Of a stretch of 64,000 bases of DNA, positions 25,647 through 34,989 are shown piece after piece (position 1 is the first letter of the stretch; each line of letters opens with the position of its first letter). Origin of the DNA: Paenibacillus mesophilus (GTDB lineage: Bacteria; Bacillota; Bacilli; Paenibacillales; NBRC-103111); the NCBI RefSeq assembly GCF_005938385.1, contig NZ_VCRA01000030.1, positions 1-64,000 of the forward strand. The letters are read 5' to 3'. A program made the translations under genes and the position numbers. The notes beneath the pieces are model-generated. The model had not been told where the DNA came from. It made no database searches and saw only the letters and a program-made list of their open reading frames with translations.

Positions 25647-26983
25647 ACGTTCGTTGGTGCATCGGGGATAAATTGTTTGGCGCGATGGCGGTTCTGGTTC
25701 TTTTCGTCACTGTAGCCTACTATGGGGCAACCCAAGGATACTTGGAAAGCCGTTTTGACCGTTACTTCAAAGAAAAAACGACAGAGCTGTTTGAAATCTA
25801 CTATAAGGAGCATAAACACTCATGGGAAGGCATAGAGGAGATGAACATTTCAGATGGATTGGAGCAGAGAAATCCGGATGAACGCGCAATCGCTCTATTA
25901 TCTCCTGATGGCAACATCTTGTTTTTTAGAGGGTCGGGCGATGCCGGGCCGTTGATACATCAGGGGAAGCGGAATACAGTCATGGTTAACGGAACGACGG
26001 TCGGCACGGTCTATGTCGACAAGTGGGAATCGACCGAAGATTATCTATTAAAGAAGTTTGTTCTGGGCTCCATGCGCACCCAAGGTATATGGGTACTGGG
26101 CTTAACCGGGATCGTTGCCCTGCTTCTTGGCTCTTGGTTAACTAAGAAATTAACGCAGCCTCTGGAACGTCTCACCCCCGCCATCCAAAAAATTGCGGTC
26201 GGAGAGCTTCATATTCGCATTCCCGTGACAACAAGGGACGAATTCGGGAAAATAACGGAAGCGCTGAATCATATGGCGCAGCAGTTGCTTCGAGCAGAAG
26301 AGGCACGGAAGCATTTGACGGCCGATGTGGCACATGAATTGAGGACGCCGCTTTCCATTATTCAATGTCATATGGAAATGATACAAGAGGGAGGACGGGA
26401 CATTCCTCCGGAAACCTTATTGCCTATGCAGGATGAAGTCATTCGTTTGTCCAAGCTTGTCGACGATCTCCACCAGTTAACGCTGGCCGAAGCCGGCAAA
26501 TTGCAGCTGAACCAGGCTCCTACCGATCTTGTTCCCCTTTTGGATCGGATCATCGATATGTTAAAGCCGGAAGCGGAAGAACGACATATCGACATTGTTC
26601 GCTCGTATCCGGCACAACAATTGAATGCATTCATCGATCCTAACCGGATTACGCAAGTATTCTATAATTTGCTGGTCAATGCCATGCGGTATACTTCGTC
26701 CGGCGGAAGGATTTCGATCCGGATTACGGATAGTTCCCATGACGATTCGCGTTTTGCGTCCGTCTCGATTGCGGACACCGGAGTCGGTATCGCGGCGGAG
26801 CAGCTCCCCTTCCTGTTCGACCGTTTTTATCGCGCCGAAGAATCGCGTTCCCGTCATACGGGTGGCATGGGTCTCGGACTTGCAATCGCAAAAGAATTTG
26901 TCGAGGCTCATCGAGGCTTCATTTCGGTACAAAGTGAGGTTGGTCGCGGGACCCAGTTTACTGTGTATTTGCCTTGTGCATAG
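25643..26983 (+). CDS. OmpR-partner sensor histidine kinase
   Basis: 446 residues. Two membrane segments (about 10-28 and 150-168) flank a sensor loop of about 120 residues. HAMP follows, then HisKA (ADVAHELRTPLSIIQ), N box (FYNLLVNAMRYTSSGG), DTGVGI and GMGLGLAIAKEFVEAH. This is a typical complete kinase with the overlapping regulator as partner. The stimulus is unknown. Confidence 0.94.
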   Translation: MNVRWCIGDKLFGAMAVLVLFVTVAYYGATQGYLESRFDRYFKEKTTELFEIYYKEHKHSWEGIEEMNISDGLEQRNPDERAIALLSPDGNILFFRGSGDAGPLIHQGKRNTVMVNGTTVGTVYVDKWESTEDYLLKKFVLGSMRTQGIWVLGLTGIVALLLGSWLTKKLTQPLERLTPAIQKIAVGELHIRIPVTTRDEFGKITEALNHMAQQLLRAEEARKHLTADVAHELRTPLSIIQCHMEMIQEGGRDIPPETLLPMQDEVIRLSKLVDDLHQLTLAEAGKLQLNQAPTDLVPLLDRIIDMLKPEAEERHIDIVRSYPAQQLNAFIDPNRITQVFYNLLVNAMRYTSSGGRISIRITDSSHDDSRFASVSIADTGVGIAAEQLPFLFDRFYRAEESRSRHTGGMGLGLAIAKEFVEAHRGFISVQSEVGRGTQFTVYLPCA

Positions 26984-27134
26984 CACATTATGAATCCCGC
27001 AAAAGCAAATGAAATTTTTTGCTCGATAGGACGCTTTTTTGACACGTGATAAATCCTTTCCATAACTATTGGTTGTGATCATAGCAACTGCGGTGAAATC
27101 ATGATATCGAGCGTTACACGTCACTTGGATTTCT

Positions 27135-27180
27135 AGGAGCTGTCGCGCCGCGGCAAGCTCCTTGTTACTTTTCGCCGATA
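27135..27180 (-). terminator. GC hairpin downstream of MocR gene
   Basis: AGGAGCT pairs with AAGCTCCT across a GC-rich loop, in the gap between the converging kinase and MocR genes. A closely similar hairpin followed by the same TTTTCGCCGATA string occurs at 29429-29470. The direction of action is uncertain. Confidence 0.4.
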
Positions 27181-27204
27181 GACCCGTCAAGCCGAGCCGT
27201 GTTC

Positions 27205-28635
27205 CTATAAGATCAACTCCGCAAGACGATGAATCCCCTGCTCAATCGAGGCTTCATCTACTTTTGCAAACCCCAATACCCATCCCTTTCGTTTGCTTTC
27301 CAAACAATAGGGTCCAAGAGGGTACACACGTATTGCCTTTTGAAGGGCTAACTTTGTCAAGGCTTCTTCGTCGTAGGACTGTTCAGCTTCAAGCAACATA
27401 TGCAATCCCGTTTCTACTCCGCTTAGTTTGAAACGTTCCCCTAAACCGCTAGCCATAATAGCCTTTGTCATGGCTTCGTGTCTTCGTCGGTACACATTTC
27501 GGACTCTTCTCATATGGCGCATAAAATGCCCATTTTTGATGAAGTGGGTTAGGGTTAGCTGATCCATAATCGGAAGATGACGGTAAGTCAGCTCCTGTAC
27601 CTTGGCTAGTTGAGCAATTGCCTCGACAGATCCAACGATAGCCGAAATACGAATGCCGGGAGCAATCATTTTAGAAAAACTCATGAGGTACAACGTATTA
27701 TTGGGTGCCTGACTAAACAGCGTTGGAAGCGGCTCCCCACGATATCGAAATTCACTATCATAATCGTCTTCCATGATCCAAAATTGTTCTTGAGCGGCCT
27801 TATGAAGCAATTGTTGTCTGCGCGGCTCCGACATAACGACCCCGACCGCGCACTGGTGCGAAGGGGTCGCAAAGATCATTTTGGATTGCGGGTGAATATG
27901 CTCAACCACTAGACCAAACTCATCAACGGGAACGGGCACCACGCTCATACGCCGATATTTCATCGCCATCCATGCAGCCGGAAAACCGGGATCTTCTACA
28001 GAGACAGTGTCGCCATCAGCTAAAAGCGATTGTGCGATTAAGTCAATGCTATGCTGAGCTCCCGAGGTCAACAGAATCTGATTGGTCTGGATATGGATTC
28101 CTCGTTCAAGTGATAAATAACGTTGAATTTGCTCACGTAATGGTGTGTACCCATAGGGATTACCGTAAGCCCAACTTGATAAATCCATTTCAGCGGATGC
28201 GTGGAGAAGCGATTGTCGCCAGTTCTTTTGAAATTGTCCATCCAAATAAGGTTCATGGGGGCTAAAATCAATATCCACTACTCGCTGTTCTTTGCCTCTT
28301 AACCAGTCATGCAATTGATCGACCGCCGAGTTCAACAAGGGAAGCGAGGGGGGGATGGGGCCATCTGCTATTATTTCCTTCGTTGACTCCGTGACTTGCT
28401 TCCATTTACTAACTCGCGTTCCTCCTCGGCGAGATGTAACCGTATAGCCTCGACTTAGCAATTCCTCATAGACGATCTGTATCGTTGAGCGAGAGACGCC
28501 TACCAGGTGAGCAAGTTCGCGGGAAGGAATCAGCAATTGTCCCGGCGCCCAGATTCCGCTAGTAATATTATGAATCGCTTGATCCAGCAATTGCTGCCAG
28601 ATCGGTCTCTTATCATTACGGATTACTTTCATCAT
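27205..28635 (-). CDS. MocR/PdxR-type regulator (GntR HTH + aminotransferase fold)
   Basis: 476 residues. The N-terminal GntR winged helix covers about 10-75 (IPSRELAHLVGVSRSTIQIV). The rest is a class I aminotransferase fold with the PLP-lysine motif SFSKMIAPGIRIS and the DDYDSEFRY stretch. Such regulators use PLP as ligand and often act on the adjacent divergent gene. The start pair of ATGs at 28632-28635 follows GGAGGTG; the longer frame upstream has no site. The divergent neighbour encodes a flavin-fold protein, as is common for PdxR-like regulators. Confidence 0.92.
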   Translation of the reverse strand: MMKVIRNDKRPIWQQLLDQAIHNITSGIWAPGQLLIPSRELAHLVGVSRSTIQIVYEELLSRGYTVTSRRGGTRVSKWKQVTESTKEIIADGPIPPSLPLLNSAVDQLHDWLRGKEQRVVDIDFSPHEPYLDGQFQKNWRQSLLHASAEMDLSSWAYGNPYGYTPLREQIQRYLSLERGIHIQTNQILLTSGAQHSIDLIAQSLLADGDTVSVEDPGFPAAWMAMKYRRMSVVPVPVDEFGLVVEHIHPQSKMIFATPSHQCAVGVVMSEPRRQQLLHKAAQEQFWIMEDDYDSEFRYRGEPLPTLFSQAPNNTLYLMSFSKMIAPGIRISAIVGSVEAIAQLAKVQELTYRHLPIMDQLTLTHFIKNGHFMRHMRRVRNVYRRRHEAMTKAIMASGLGERFKLSGVETGLHMLLEAEQSYDEEALTKLALQKAIRVYPLGPYCLESKRKGWVLGFAKVDEASIEQGIHRLAELIL

Positions 28636-28831
28636 CGTACACACCTCCATATTAATTATGGACTGTTCAAAACCGTAATGTTTGGATATGTTAACACACT
28701 CCATTCGTTGATATACTACCGTAATAACACTGGTATTCGCAATCTGGTCGTTGCCTCACTCCAGAAGAGTATCGGAGTTAAGACAATTGGAGTGGGATGA
28801 ATATCTTAGGAGTGAAAGGAGAGGTTTCGAA

Positions 28832-29377
28832 ATGGATTCGGTTCGTTACAAGATCAGGGAATGCCAGGATCAAGAAAAGATTGAAAGTTTCCTTCGCCAA
28901 GCGAGAATTGGGTGTCTTGGGTTGGTTGATGGGAACCTGCCCTATGTTGTACCGCTTAATTATGTATGGACAGAGGGGAAGCTCTATTTTCACGGAGCTG
29001 GAGATGGAAGACGTAATCAGGTCATGAGTGAAAATCCGGAGGTATGTTTTACGGTATGCGTGGAATACGGTACCATTACGGATCCGGTACCTGCCAAGAC
29101 GGATACGGCTTATATGAGCGTAATGATATTTGGACAAGCAGAGCCGATCACAGATTTGGACGAAGCCACCCATGTACTTCAGGAAATGATCAATAAATAT
29201 GTACCCGGCTATTATAACCGTCCCTTGCCGAAGCAGCATGTGGACAAATATAGATCGGCTGTATTCGGCGGACCGGTTCAAGTTTGCCGGGTTATCCCCC
29301 ACCATGTGACGGCAAAAGAAAGTCCAATTGAGGCAGAAAAAATGTATACAACGGTCATAAATGTCGGACGAGAGTAG
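28832..29377 (+). CDS. Pyridoxamine-5'-phosphate-oxidase-fold protein (NimA-like)
   Basis: 181 residues with a split-barrel flavin-binding fold. The N-terminal segment RIGCLGLVDGNLPYVVPLNYVW and LYFHGAGDGRR are typical of the NimA/PNPOx-like group. It is probably an FMN-dependent reductase of unknown substrate. The ATG at 28832 follows GGAGAGG; earlier in-frame codons read through the promoter region. It is divergent from the MocR gene and is its most likely target. Confidence 0.88.
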   Translation: MDSVRYKIRECQDQEKIESFLRQARIGCLGLVDGNLPYVVPLNYVWTEGKLYFHGAGDGRRNQVMSENPEVCFTVCVEYGTITDPVPAKTDTAYMSVMIFGQAEPITDLDEATHVLQEMINKYVPGYYNRPLPKQHVDKYRSAVFGGPVQVCRVIPHHVTAKESPIEAEKMYTTVINVGRE

Positions 29378-29428
29378 ATTCTGAACCAAATGCAGATTTG
29401 TTTAATAGGATGTGCTCTATAAACGATC

Positions 29429-29467
29429 AAGGAGCTGCCGCGGCATGCTCCTTTCGCTTTTTCGCCG
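29429..29467 (+). terminator. Probable terminator
   Basis: AAGGAGC pairs with GCTCCTT around a GC-rich palindromic loop, followed by CGCTTTTTCG. It lies 50 bp after the NimA-like gene. It shares sequence with the hairpin at 27135. Confidence 0.6.
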
Positions 29468-29541
29468 ATAACTTGCCGCAAATCCCAAGGAAATTCGTAA
29501 AATGGTATAATAAGACATCTTGAATCATTGGGGTTGATAGA

Positions 29542-30972
29542 GTGGTTCAAACCTATAGGGCCGGCAGATCTGTACGAAGAAGAATGTTGCGAAGCGGGGT
29601 GCTTTACCTCCTAAGTGCGATGATTGGCGTAACGATCTTCATAGGGAGCTTCCCCGGCTTGGTCGTATCCGCAGATGCGATTACAGTAGAGTTAAATGGT
29701 CAGGCCATGCTGTTTGAACATAACCCGCTATTGAAGGACGGTACCACGTTAATTCCACTTCGGAGCTTGTTGGAGTCTCTAAGCGCAAACGTTAAATGGG
29801 AAGAGTCCACACGGACGATAACGGTCAGCAGGTGGAATCGAACCGTGCGGTTGGGGTTGGAGCAGGAGTTAGCGTATGTGCAAGATAAGGGTCAGTTACC
29901 GCGTCAAATCAAGCTCAGTGTACCACCCCAGCTAATTGGAGAAGTCACCTACGTGCCGTTGCGTTTCTTAAGCGAATCTTTTGGGGCAGCAGTGGCATGG
30001 GACGTTCGAGAACAAAAGGTTGTCGTCCGGACCAAGTCTCCAATTGACGCCAAGGCTTGGGAATATCGCATTATAGCGGGGGTTACAGATCAAACAGCGG
30101 AAGCATTTGGTGGGTTGGCGGAAGTGAAACAGAAGATCGTGAAGCAAATGGATGCTGTGAATCAAAGATACCGGGAAAAGGGATTCGAGGGAAGTCCGCA
30201 CTTTAAGATTCAATCCGAAGATATATATCATTTCCAGGGAGATGGACGGAAGGAAGCGCTGAACAAGAGGCATCCCCAGCACGAATTTATTATAATCTAC
30301 GATGCTTTCCCGGATGGAGGGGGTGGCTGGTACGGTGGAGAAGCCCAGTCGATTTATCATGCATGGCCGACCGGGGATTTCGGATCTCTATTTGAATCGG
30401 CGGCTACTGACGGACTTGTACATGAGTTCGCTCATGCGATCGGAAACGCACTGGACCTGTATGCGCTAAACGTGGATGCGGGACGGAACCCCATTTCGGG
30501 GGAGGGTTATAAAGCGGAGCGTTCCATCATGGAGTATCCGTATGGGGAGACGATCTGGGACAACCACACCATAGCGACAATAAATAAGGCTGGTGGGTAT
30601 CCCGTACAAGAGGAAGAGCGGTTTTTGGCCGAGCAATTTCCAGATCGCATGGAGATTGTAACGCTTGATCGGGATGATCGGCCGCTACCGCACGTTATGA
30701 TCCGACTTTACCCGGTTCCTTGGTATAGCAACGAAGTTCTTAAGGAACCAATATGGAGCGGTTGGACCAACAATGAAGGTGTATGGCAACTGGAATACAA
30801 TCCTTTCGAGCCATTCTTCAAAGGGGCTCCATGGGGCATCCGGTACGCCAACTTCCTTGTGGAAAGGGAGTTCGCAGACGGAAGCAAGCGCTACGAATGG
30901 ATGCCGGTCGATCAAGTGCAATTACACCGGTACCGCCATCCGAATCAACCTTATCGGTTAACGGTCAGGTAG
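29542..30972 (+). CDS. Exported stalk-domain metalloprotease-like protein
   Basis: 476 residues. An N-terminal signal or membrane anchor (about 20-45) precedes two copper-amine-oxidase-N type stalk repeats (TLIPLRSLLESLSANVKWEE and YVPLRFLSESFGAAVAWD). The C-terminal half has the zinc motif HEFAH near 294-298, with a Tyr/Asp-rich region after it. It is likely a cell-wall-attached peptidase; no named family is certain. The start GTG follows GGGG; an ATG 14 codons on is the alternative. Confidence 0.72.
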   Translation: MVQTYRAGRSVRRRMLRSGVLYLLSAMIGVTIFIGSFPGLVVSADAITVELNGQAMLFEHNPLLKDGTTLIPLRSLLESLSANVKWEESTRTITVSRWNRTVRLGLEQELAYVQDKGQLPRQIKLSVPPQLIGEVTYVPLRFLSESFGAAVAWDVREQKVVVRTKSPIDAKAWEYRIIAGVTDQTAEAFGGLAEVKQKIVKQMDAVNQRYREKGFEGSPHFKIQSEDIYHFQGDGRKEALNKRHPQHEFIIIYDAFPDGGGGWYGGEAQSIYHAWPTGDFGSLFESAATDGLVHEFAHAIGNALDLYALNVDAGRNPISGEGYKAERSIMEYPYGETIWDNHTIATINKAGGYPVQEEERFLAEQFPDRMEIVTLDRDDRPLPHVMIRLYPVPWYSNEVLKEPIWSGWTNNEGVWQLEYNPFEPFFKGAPWGIRYANFLVEREFADGSKRYEWMPVDQVQLHRYRHPNQPYRLTVR

Positions 30973-30976
30973 TTTA

Positions 30977-31612
30977 TTAATACAATCGATTCTTGTAACC
31001 ATCTTCAAGCCGAGCAGCAATCATTTCGGCTGTCATTCCATCAAGATTTGCATGTTCCGATATCATTTTAGAAGCGGATGGTAAATGATCTTTACTAAGC
31101 CATGAGTACGGCTTCCACAACTGGGAACGGTAAAATGCTTTGGCACAGTGCAGGTAACATTCTTCTACTTCAACAACAATACCAACAACAGGAATACGGT
31201 CATTGACTGCCATCAGCCTTAACAGTTTTTCTTCCTTGGTGATAAACGCACATCCATTTACTCTCAGTGTTTCGCCAAGACCCGGAATCAAGAATAGCAG
31301 ACCTATTTGGGGATTAGAAATGATGTTGCGTAAGGAATCCATTCTTTTGTTGCCCGGTCGTTCCGGAATCACCAAATGTTTATTATCAATGATGTGCACA
31401 AAGCCGGGATGATCGCCTCTAGGAGAAACATCGCATTTGCCTAGAGAATCGGAAGTTGAAAGGAATACAAATGGCGATTTGGAAATAAAGTCCCGACAAT
31501 GATGATCAAGTTGGAGAATAACTTTGTGTTGGACAAGCTCGCTGGGAAATCCCATAAGCGAGCGAAGTTCGGCTTCCGTGCTAATAAATTGGCTTTTATC
31601 GATCTCATTCAA
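30977..31612 (-). CDS. Flavin-fold protein (PNPOx-like, MSMEG_1061 type)
   Basis: About 211 residues with the features VFLSTSDSLGKCDVSPRGDH, LVIPERPGNKRMDSLRNI and IGLLFLIPGLGETLRVNG. These mark a pyridoxamine-phosphate-oxidase-like flavoprotein of the MSMEG_1061 group. The start is probably TTG at 31612, nine bases after AAAGGG; a TTG two codons earlier is too close to that site. The same TTG and upstream motif are conserved in the remnant at 18.7 kb. It is convergent with the metalloprotease gene. Confidence 0.85.
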   Translation of the reverse strand: MNEIDKSQFISTEAELRSLMGFPSELVQHKVILQLDHHCRDFISKSPFVFLSTSDSLGKCDVSPRGDHPGFVHIIDNKHLVIPERPGNKRMDSLRNIISNPQIGLLFLIPGLGETLRVNGCAFITKEEKLLRLMAVNDRIPVVGIVVEVEECYLHCAKAFYRSQLWKPYSWLSKDHLPSASKMISEHANLDGMTAEMIAARLEDGYKNRLY

Positions 31613-31933
31613 AAGCAATCGCCCTTTCAGCGGACAGTTATATTTGATAATTTACCATATTAGGATAGGTGTGTACTATCAAAAAGAAAAAGTAACGGAG
31701 GGGGTATCCCACTGCCACATAAAAAGAGCAGCGTCCAGGTCTATGTAGTTTCAATATACTTTTGATATCTTCGACTATCCATGTTGTCGAAAAGCAAACT
31801 GTGGTTAAACTGAATTTTGTGTTTAGATAATGTACCGCGAGCCATATCACAAGTAACTGCAAGCTTCCAATGTAATTATTGGGAAATATTTGGTATAGTA
31901 TTCTTGATGAGATTTAACTAGGGGATGAACTAT

Positions 31934-33514
31934 TTGGCAGAGCCACTCACAATAAGGAAAGTTATTGAAAAAATTACATCAGGGGAAATTAGAATCCCTG
32001 CATTCCAAAGAGGATATGTATGGTCATCTGAGCAAGTTTCATATTTACTAGACAGTATTTATAAAGGATTCCCTATTGGAACTATATTACTGTGGAGGAC
32101 GCGGGAAAGGTTGAAAGTCGAAAGGGATTTAGGAAATTATACACTTCCTGATCCACGAAAAGATTACCCTATAGACTATGTACTCGATGGTCAGCAAAGA
32201 CTAACCTCTCTCTTTAGTGTCTTTCAAACAGAATTAATCCCCAATCAAAATGACGAGTGGTTGGATATATTTTTCGATTTCACAAGTAGAGATGTAATTC
32301 AGGAAAGTAAGTTTGTACCATTAAAGGCGCAAGACTTTGATCCAACTCGGTATTTCCCTATGAATTGTTTATTCGATTCAGTAAAGTACCGAAAAGCAGC
32401 AGAAGGACTTGATGCTGAAACAATAGTAATTATTGATAAGCTCCAAGAAAGATTCAAAGAAACGCTCATACCGATTCAGGTAATGGAAACGGAAGATAAA
32501 CACCATGTTGCTATTGTTTTTGAAAGGATTAATAGATTTGGTACACAATTGGATACGTTTCAGTTGTTATCGGCTTGGAGCTGGAGTACGGATTTTGACT
32601 TGCAGGATGAGTTTACACAACTCGCTGAGGAGATAGAGCCATTTGGATTTGGCGATTTATCTTTTGATAAAGATTTGCAATTGAAGTGTTGTAGTGGTGT
32701 TATTTCAGGAGACACTGCCCCTGCAGCAATAATTAATCTAAAGGGCGAAGACGTAAGAAATAACTTTACTAAAATTAAGAACGGGATTAAATCAAGCATT
32801 GACTTCTTACAAAAAGAACTGAATATTTACTCACTTAAATCAATGCCATACCCAGCTATGATTGTTGCCCTTACAAGGTTTTTTTCAACAGATAAAGAGA
32901 ATGGCCTCCTTTATACAGAAAAACAAAGAAGACAGTTAATACGATGGTTTTGGAGATCCTGTTTTTCACGACGGTATTCTAGTGGTGTTACTGATGCTCA
33001 TAAAGCTGATTTGCGTGCAATGGATGAATTGCGTAAAAACGAAGAGTATGATATTGCGAGTTTTGAATGTAGCGTAGATTCTACTTTTTTCATGAGCAAT
33101 CAATTTAATGTTAATACCGTTAATACTAAAACCTTTATTACGTTGCTAGCACACAGAGGGCCCAGATCTTTCATTTCAGGAGCTAAAGTTGATTTAAGCA
33201 AAGTTTTAAAAAATGTAAGTAAAAACGAGTTTCATCATATTTTCCCTGTGAACTATTTAGAAAATACATTGAAGTTAACTAGTAAGAAGGACATTAATTT
33301 GCTTGCAAATATTTGTTTCTTAAATAATGCTGATAATCAAAAGATAAAAGATAAGCCACCTTTTGTTTACAAAGCATTAATTGATCCCACTAATTTACCA
33401 GCAATCTTAGAGACAGCGTTTTGTCCAGCTGATGCTCTTGATATCGATTACGATAAATTTTTACAAAAACGAGTGGAGAACCTAGTTGAATATGCAAGAG
33501 AATTAATAAAATAA
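31934..33514 (+). CDS. DUF262 + HNH protein (GmrSD-like, defence type)
   Basis: About 526 residues in AT-rich DNA. The N-terminal DUF262 domain carries IRIPAFQRGYVWS, FPIGTILLW and the DGQQR motif. The C-terminal region has an HNH-type nuclease core, EFHHIFPVNYLE, followed by INLLANICFLNNADNQKIKD. This is the single-chain form of the GmrS/GmrD family that restricts modified phage DNA. The start is probably TTG at 31934, nine bases after GGGG; the ATG at 31925 touches that site. There is no partner gene and its neighbours are phage remnants. Confidence 0.85.
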   Translation: MAEPLTIRKVIEKITSGEIRIPAFQRGYVWSSEQVSYLLDSIYKGFPIGTILLWRTRERLKVERDLGNYTLPDPRKDYPIDYVLDGQQRLTSLFSVFQTELIPNQNDEWLDIFFDFTSRDVIQESKFVPLKAQDFDPTRYFPMNCLFDSVKYRKAAEGLDAETIVIIDKLQERFKETLIPIQVMETEDKHHVAIVFERINRFGTQLDTFQLLSAWSWSTDFDLQDEFTQLAEEIEPFGFGDLSFDKDLQLKCCSGVISGDTAPAAIINLKGEDVRNNFTKIKNGIKSSIDFLQKELNIYSLKSMPYPAMIVALTRFFSTDKENGLLYTEKQRRQLIRWFWRSCFSRRYSSGVTDAHKADLRAMDELRKNEEYDIASFECSVDSTFFMSNQFNVNTVNTKTFITLLAHRGPRSFISGAKVDLSKVLKNVSKNEFHHIFPVNYLENTLKLTSKKDINLLANICFLNNADNQKIKDKPPFVYKALIDPTNLPAILETAFCPADALDIDYDKFLQKRVENLVEYARELIK

Positions 33515-33520
33515 ATTAGA

Positions 33521-33547
33521 AAGCACCGTATTTAATCGGTGCTTTTT
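33521..33547 (+). terminator. Rho-independent terminator
   Basis: Arms AAGCACCG and CGGTGCTT are followed by TTTTA, directly after the DUF262 gene. Confidence 0.85.
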
Positions 33548-33651
33548 ACTTGCCGTTATAGACAGCTATGCAATTCATTTCAGAGGGGATAAAGCTAAGA
33601 GTGACATTAAGGAGCTGAGAAACAGGAATAAACGCACATATAAAGAAGACG

Positions 33652-33971
33652 ATGCTGTCGACCATAGATACAGTCACAATAGCTAAGGCGATCACGCACT
33701 TTGCATTTCGCAATGGGCCAATTGAGGATATGCACGCCGATTGGGAGAAGAACATAACCGACAAAGACATGACGATACTGAACAAATTTGTACACAATCG
33801 GTTAGCCTACGTATTTGAGCTGATTTTCAGGAGAGATGGGCGGAGTTTGCTTTTGTGGTTGAGGTTCAGAAGTTCTATGGGAGTCAGTGAGACAAAAGTG
33901 TGCCTGATGATGGCGGGATGAAAGAGTTGATTCAGTGGCAGTTAGGAGTAGCAACGGATAAGGAGCAGTGA
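33652..33971 (+). pseudogene. Degraded hypothetical gene
   Basis: The first 50 codons look coding (AITHFAFRNGPIEDMHADWE, DMTILNKFVHNRLAYVFEL). The plausible continuation (ERWAEFAFVVEVQKFYGSQ, then after a stop PDDGGMKELIQWQLGVATDK) is in another frame. So the gene seems broken by at least one frameshift and one stop. I do not recognise the family; it may be phage or mobile-element derived, given the islet around it. Confidence 0.4.
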
Positions 33972-34165
33972 AGGTAAAACATGCCTATGAAGTGACTTGG
34001 CATGCTTTCATAGGTTTAAACCTTTTTATAGCCTATAGGAACAGGTTATGTTTATGTTATGATTTGTTTTGTTTTGAGGTAGTAAAACGTCTGAAAGAAC
34101 AAGGACTACGAGATGAAAGTTTGACTTTTAAGGAGCAGGATGAGGGAAAGTTCGAAGAAAAATGA
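33968..34165 (+). CDS. Doubtful 65-residue hypothetical protein
   Basis: An open frame beginning GTG (overlapping the previous stop as GTGA) with a hydrophobic first part and a charged tail (KRLKEQGLRDESLTFKEQDE). The first part overlaps an inverted repeat (CCTATGAA and TTCATAGG at about 33988-34017), so the coding start is unsure. The tail looks like real protein and may be the end of a decayed gene. Confidence 0.3.
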   Translation: MKVKHAYEVTWHAFIGLNLFIAYRNRLCLCYDLFCFEVVKRLKEQGLRDESLTFKEQDEGKFEEK

Positions 34166-34247
34166 CAATGACAATTCCGATAATACAGCCTACTGCGGGC
34201 CTTACGGCCCTTGTCCGCCCAATCAGAAATCAAACAAAAATCAATAA
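34140..34247 (+). CDS. 35-residue small protein with CGPYGPC motif
   Basis: A short frame with an excellent AAGGAG four bases before the ATG. The peptide is hydrophilic with an Asn/Asp-rich start, then AYCGPYGPCPPNQ and a Lys/Asn-rich end. The Cys-Gly-Pro-Tyr-Gly-Pro-Cys core could bind a metal or form a disulfide. It ends 15 bp before the next gene (at 34263) and is likely co-transcribed with it. Confidence 0.5.
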   Translation: MRESSKKNDNDNSDNTAYCGPYGPCPPNQKSNKNQ

Positions 34248-34262
34248 GAAAGGAAACGATCG

Positions 34263-34892
34263 ATGCCAAAAGTTATTATTGATATTTTCCAATTTCTTGC
34301 AAATCTCGCAGCTGTGGTTGCTCTAATAATTGCAGGTTTAGCTTTAAAAGAAAATATAAATATAAGAAGGACGTCTGTAAAACCACTACTATTTCCTGGT
34401 AGAATTACTGAATTCATTAGTGATGATAATTTATTTTCCTGTAACTATGAATACCCAATCATAGAAGATATTGGTTCTCCGGTATTGGCTCATTTCGGAA
34501 TCAAGAATATTGGTAAGGGGCCTGCTAAGAGGGTAAGTGTACTATCATTCCAAAGTGAAGAAGAGAATCCTGTCATTTTTAGAGTGGGTAGTAATGCTAT
34601 TAGTATACCTGAAGGTGGATCTATTCCTTTTGTTATTAGAATTGCACGAAAAGACCCAACAGATTATTATTTCATAACTTATACTACAACGATATATTAT
34701 GAAGATATATTCGGTAATGGGTTTTATATAAGTATCAGACTTTGGATCCAAGAATCTGGCGTAATTGTAATTGAATATAATGAACTAGACAAACCGAATT
34801 GGCAAGAATTTAAAACAGTTGTGTCCCGTGAAGTAGAAGCTCATGGATACTTTGAAATGAGAAACTTAGAAAAGAAAATAAACAAGGAATAG
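34263..34892 (+). CDS. Hypothetical membrane-anchored protein
   Basis: 209 residues with one N-terminal membrane segment (ANLAAVVALIIAGLALK) and a beta-rich cytoplasmic or extracellular body (LAHFGIKNIGKGPAKRVSV, YEDIFGNGFYIS). The body resembles the soluble part of proteins with an immunoglobulin-like fold, but I cannot assign a family. The ATG follows AAAGGAAACGATCG. Its AT-rich base use is shared with the whole 31.9-36.2 kb islet. Confidence 0.65.
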   Translation: MPKVIIDIFQFLANLAAVVALIIAGLALKENINIRRTSVKPLLFPGRITEFISDDNLFSCNYEYPIIEDIGSPVLAHFGIKNIGKGPAKRVSVLSFQSEEENPVIFRVGSNAISIPEGGSIPFVIRIARKDPTDYYFITYTTTIYYEDIFGNGFYISIRLWIQESGVIVIEYNELDKPNWQEFKTVVSREVEAHGYFEMRNLEKKINKE

Positions 34893-34989
34893 AGATACTT
34901 ATCATTATTTCTTCATATTTATGAAAGATAGAGGAAATACCAGATTGGACTCCTCGTACTTGTGTGTCGAATAAACCGCATAAGCGCAA

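Noticed and set aside
31638..31862. 74-residue minus-strand ORF upstream of the flavin-fold gene
   Set aside because: It covers the promoter and leader shared with the 18.7-kb remnant and lacks a ribosome site.
33546..33797. Minus-strand 83-residue membrane-like ORF
   Set aside because: It is antisense to a degraded gene and has no ribosome site; hydrophobicity comes from AT-rich composition.
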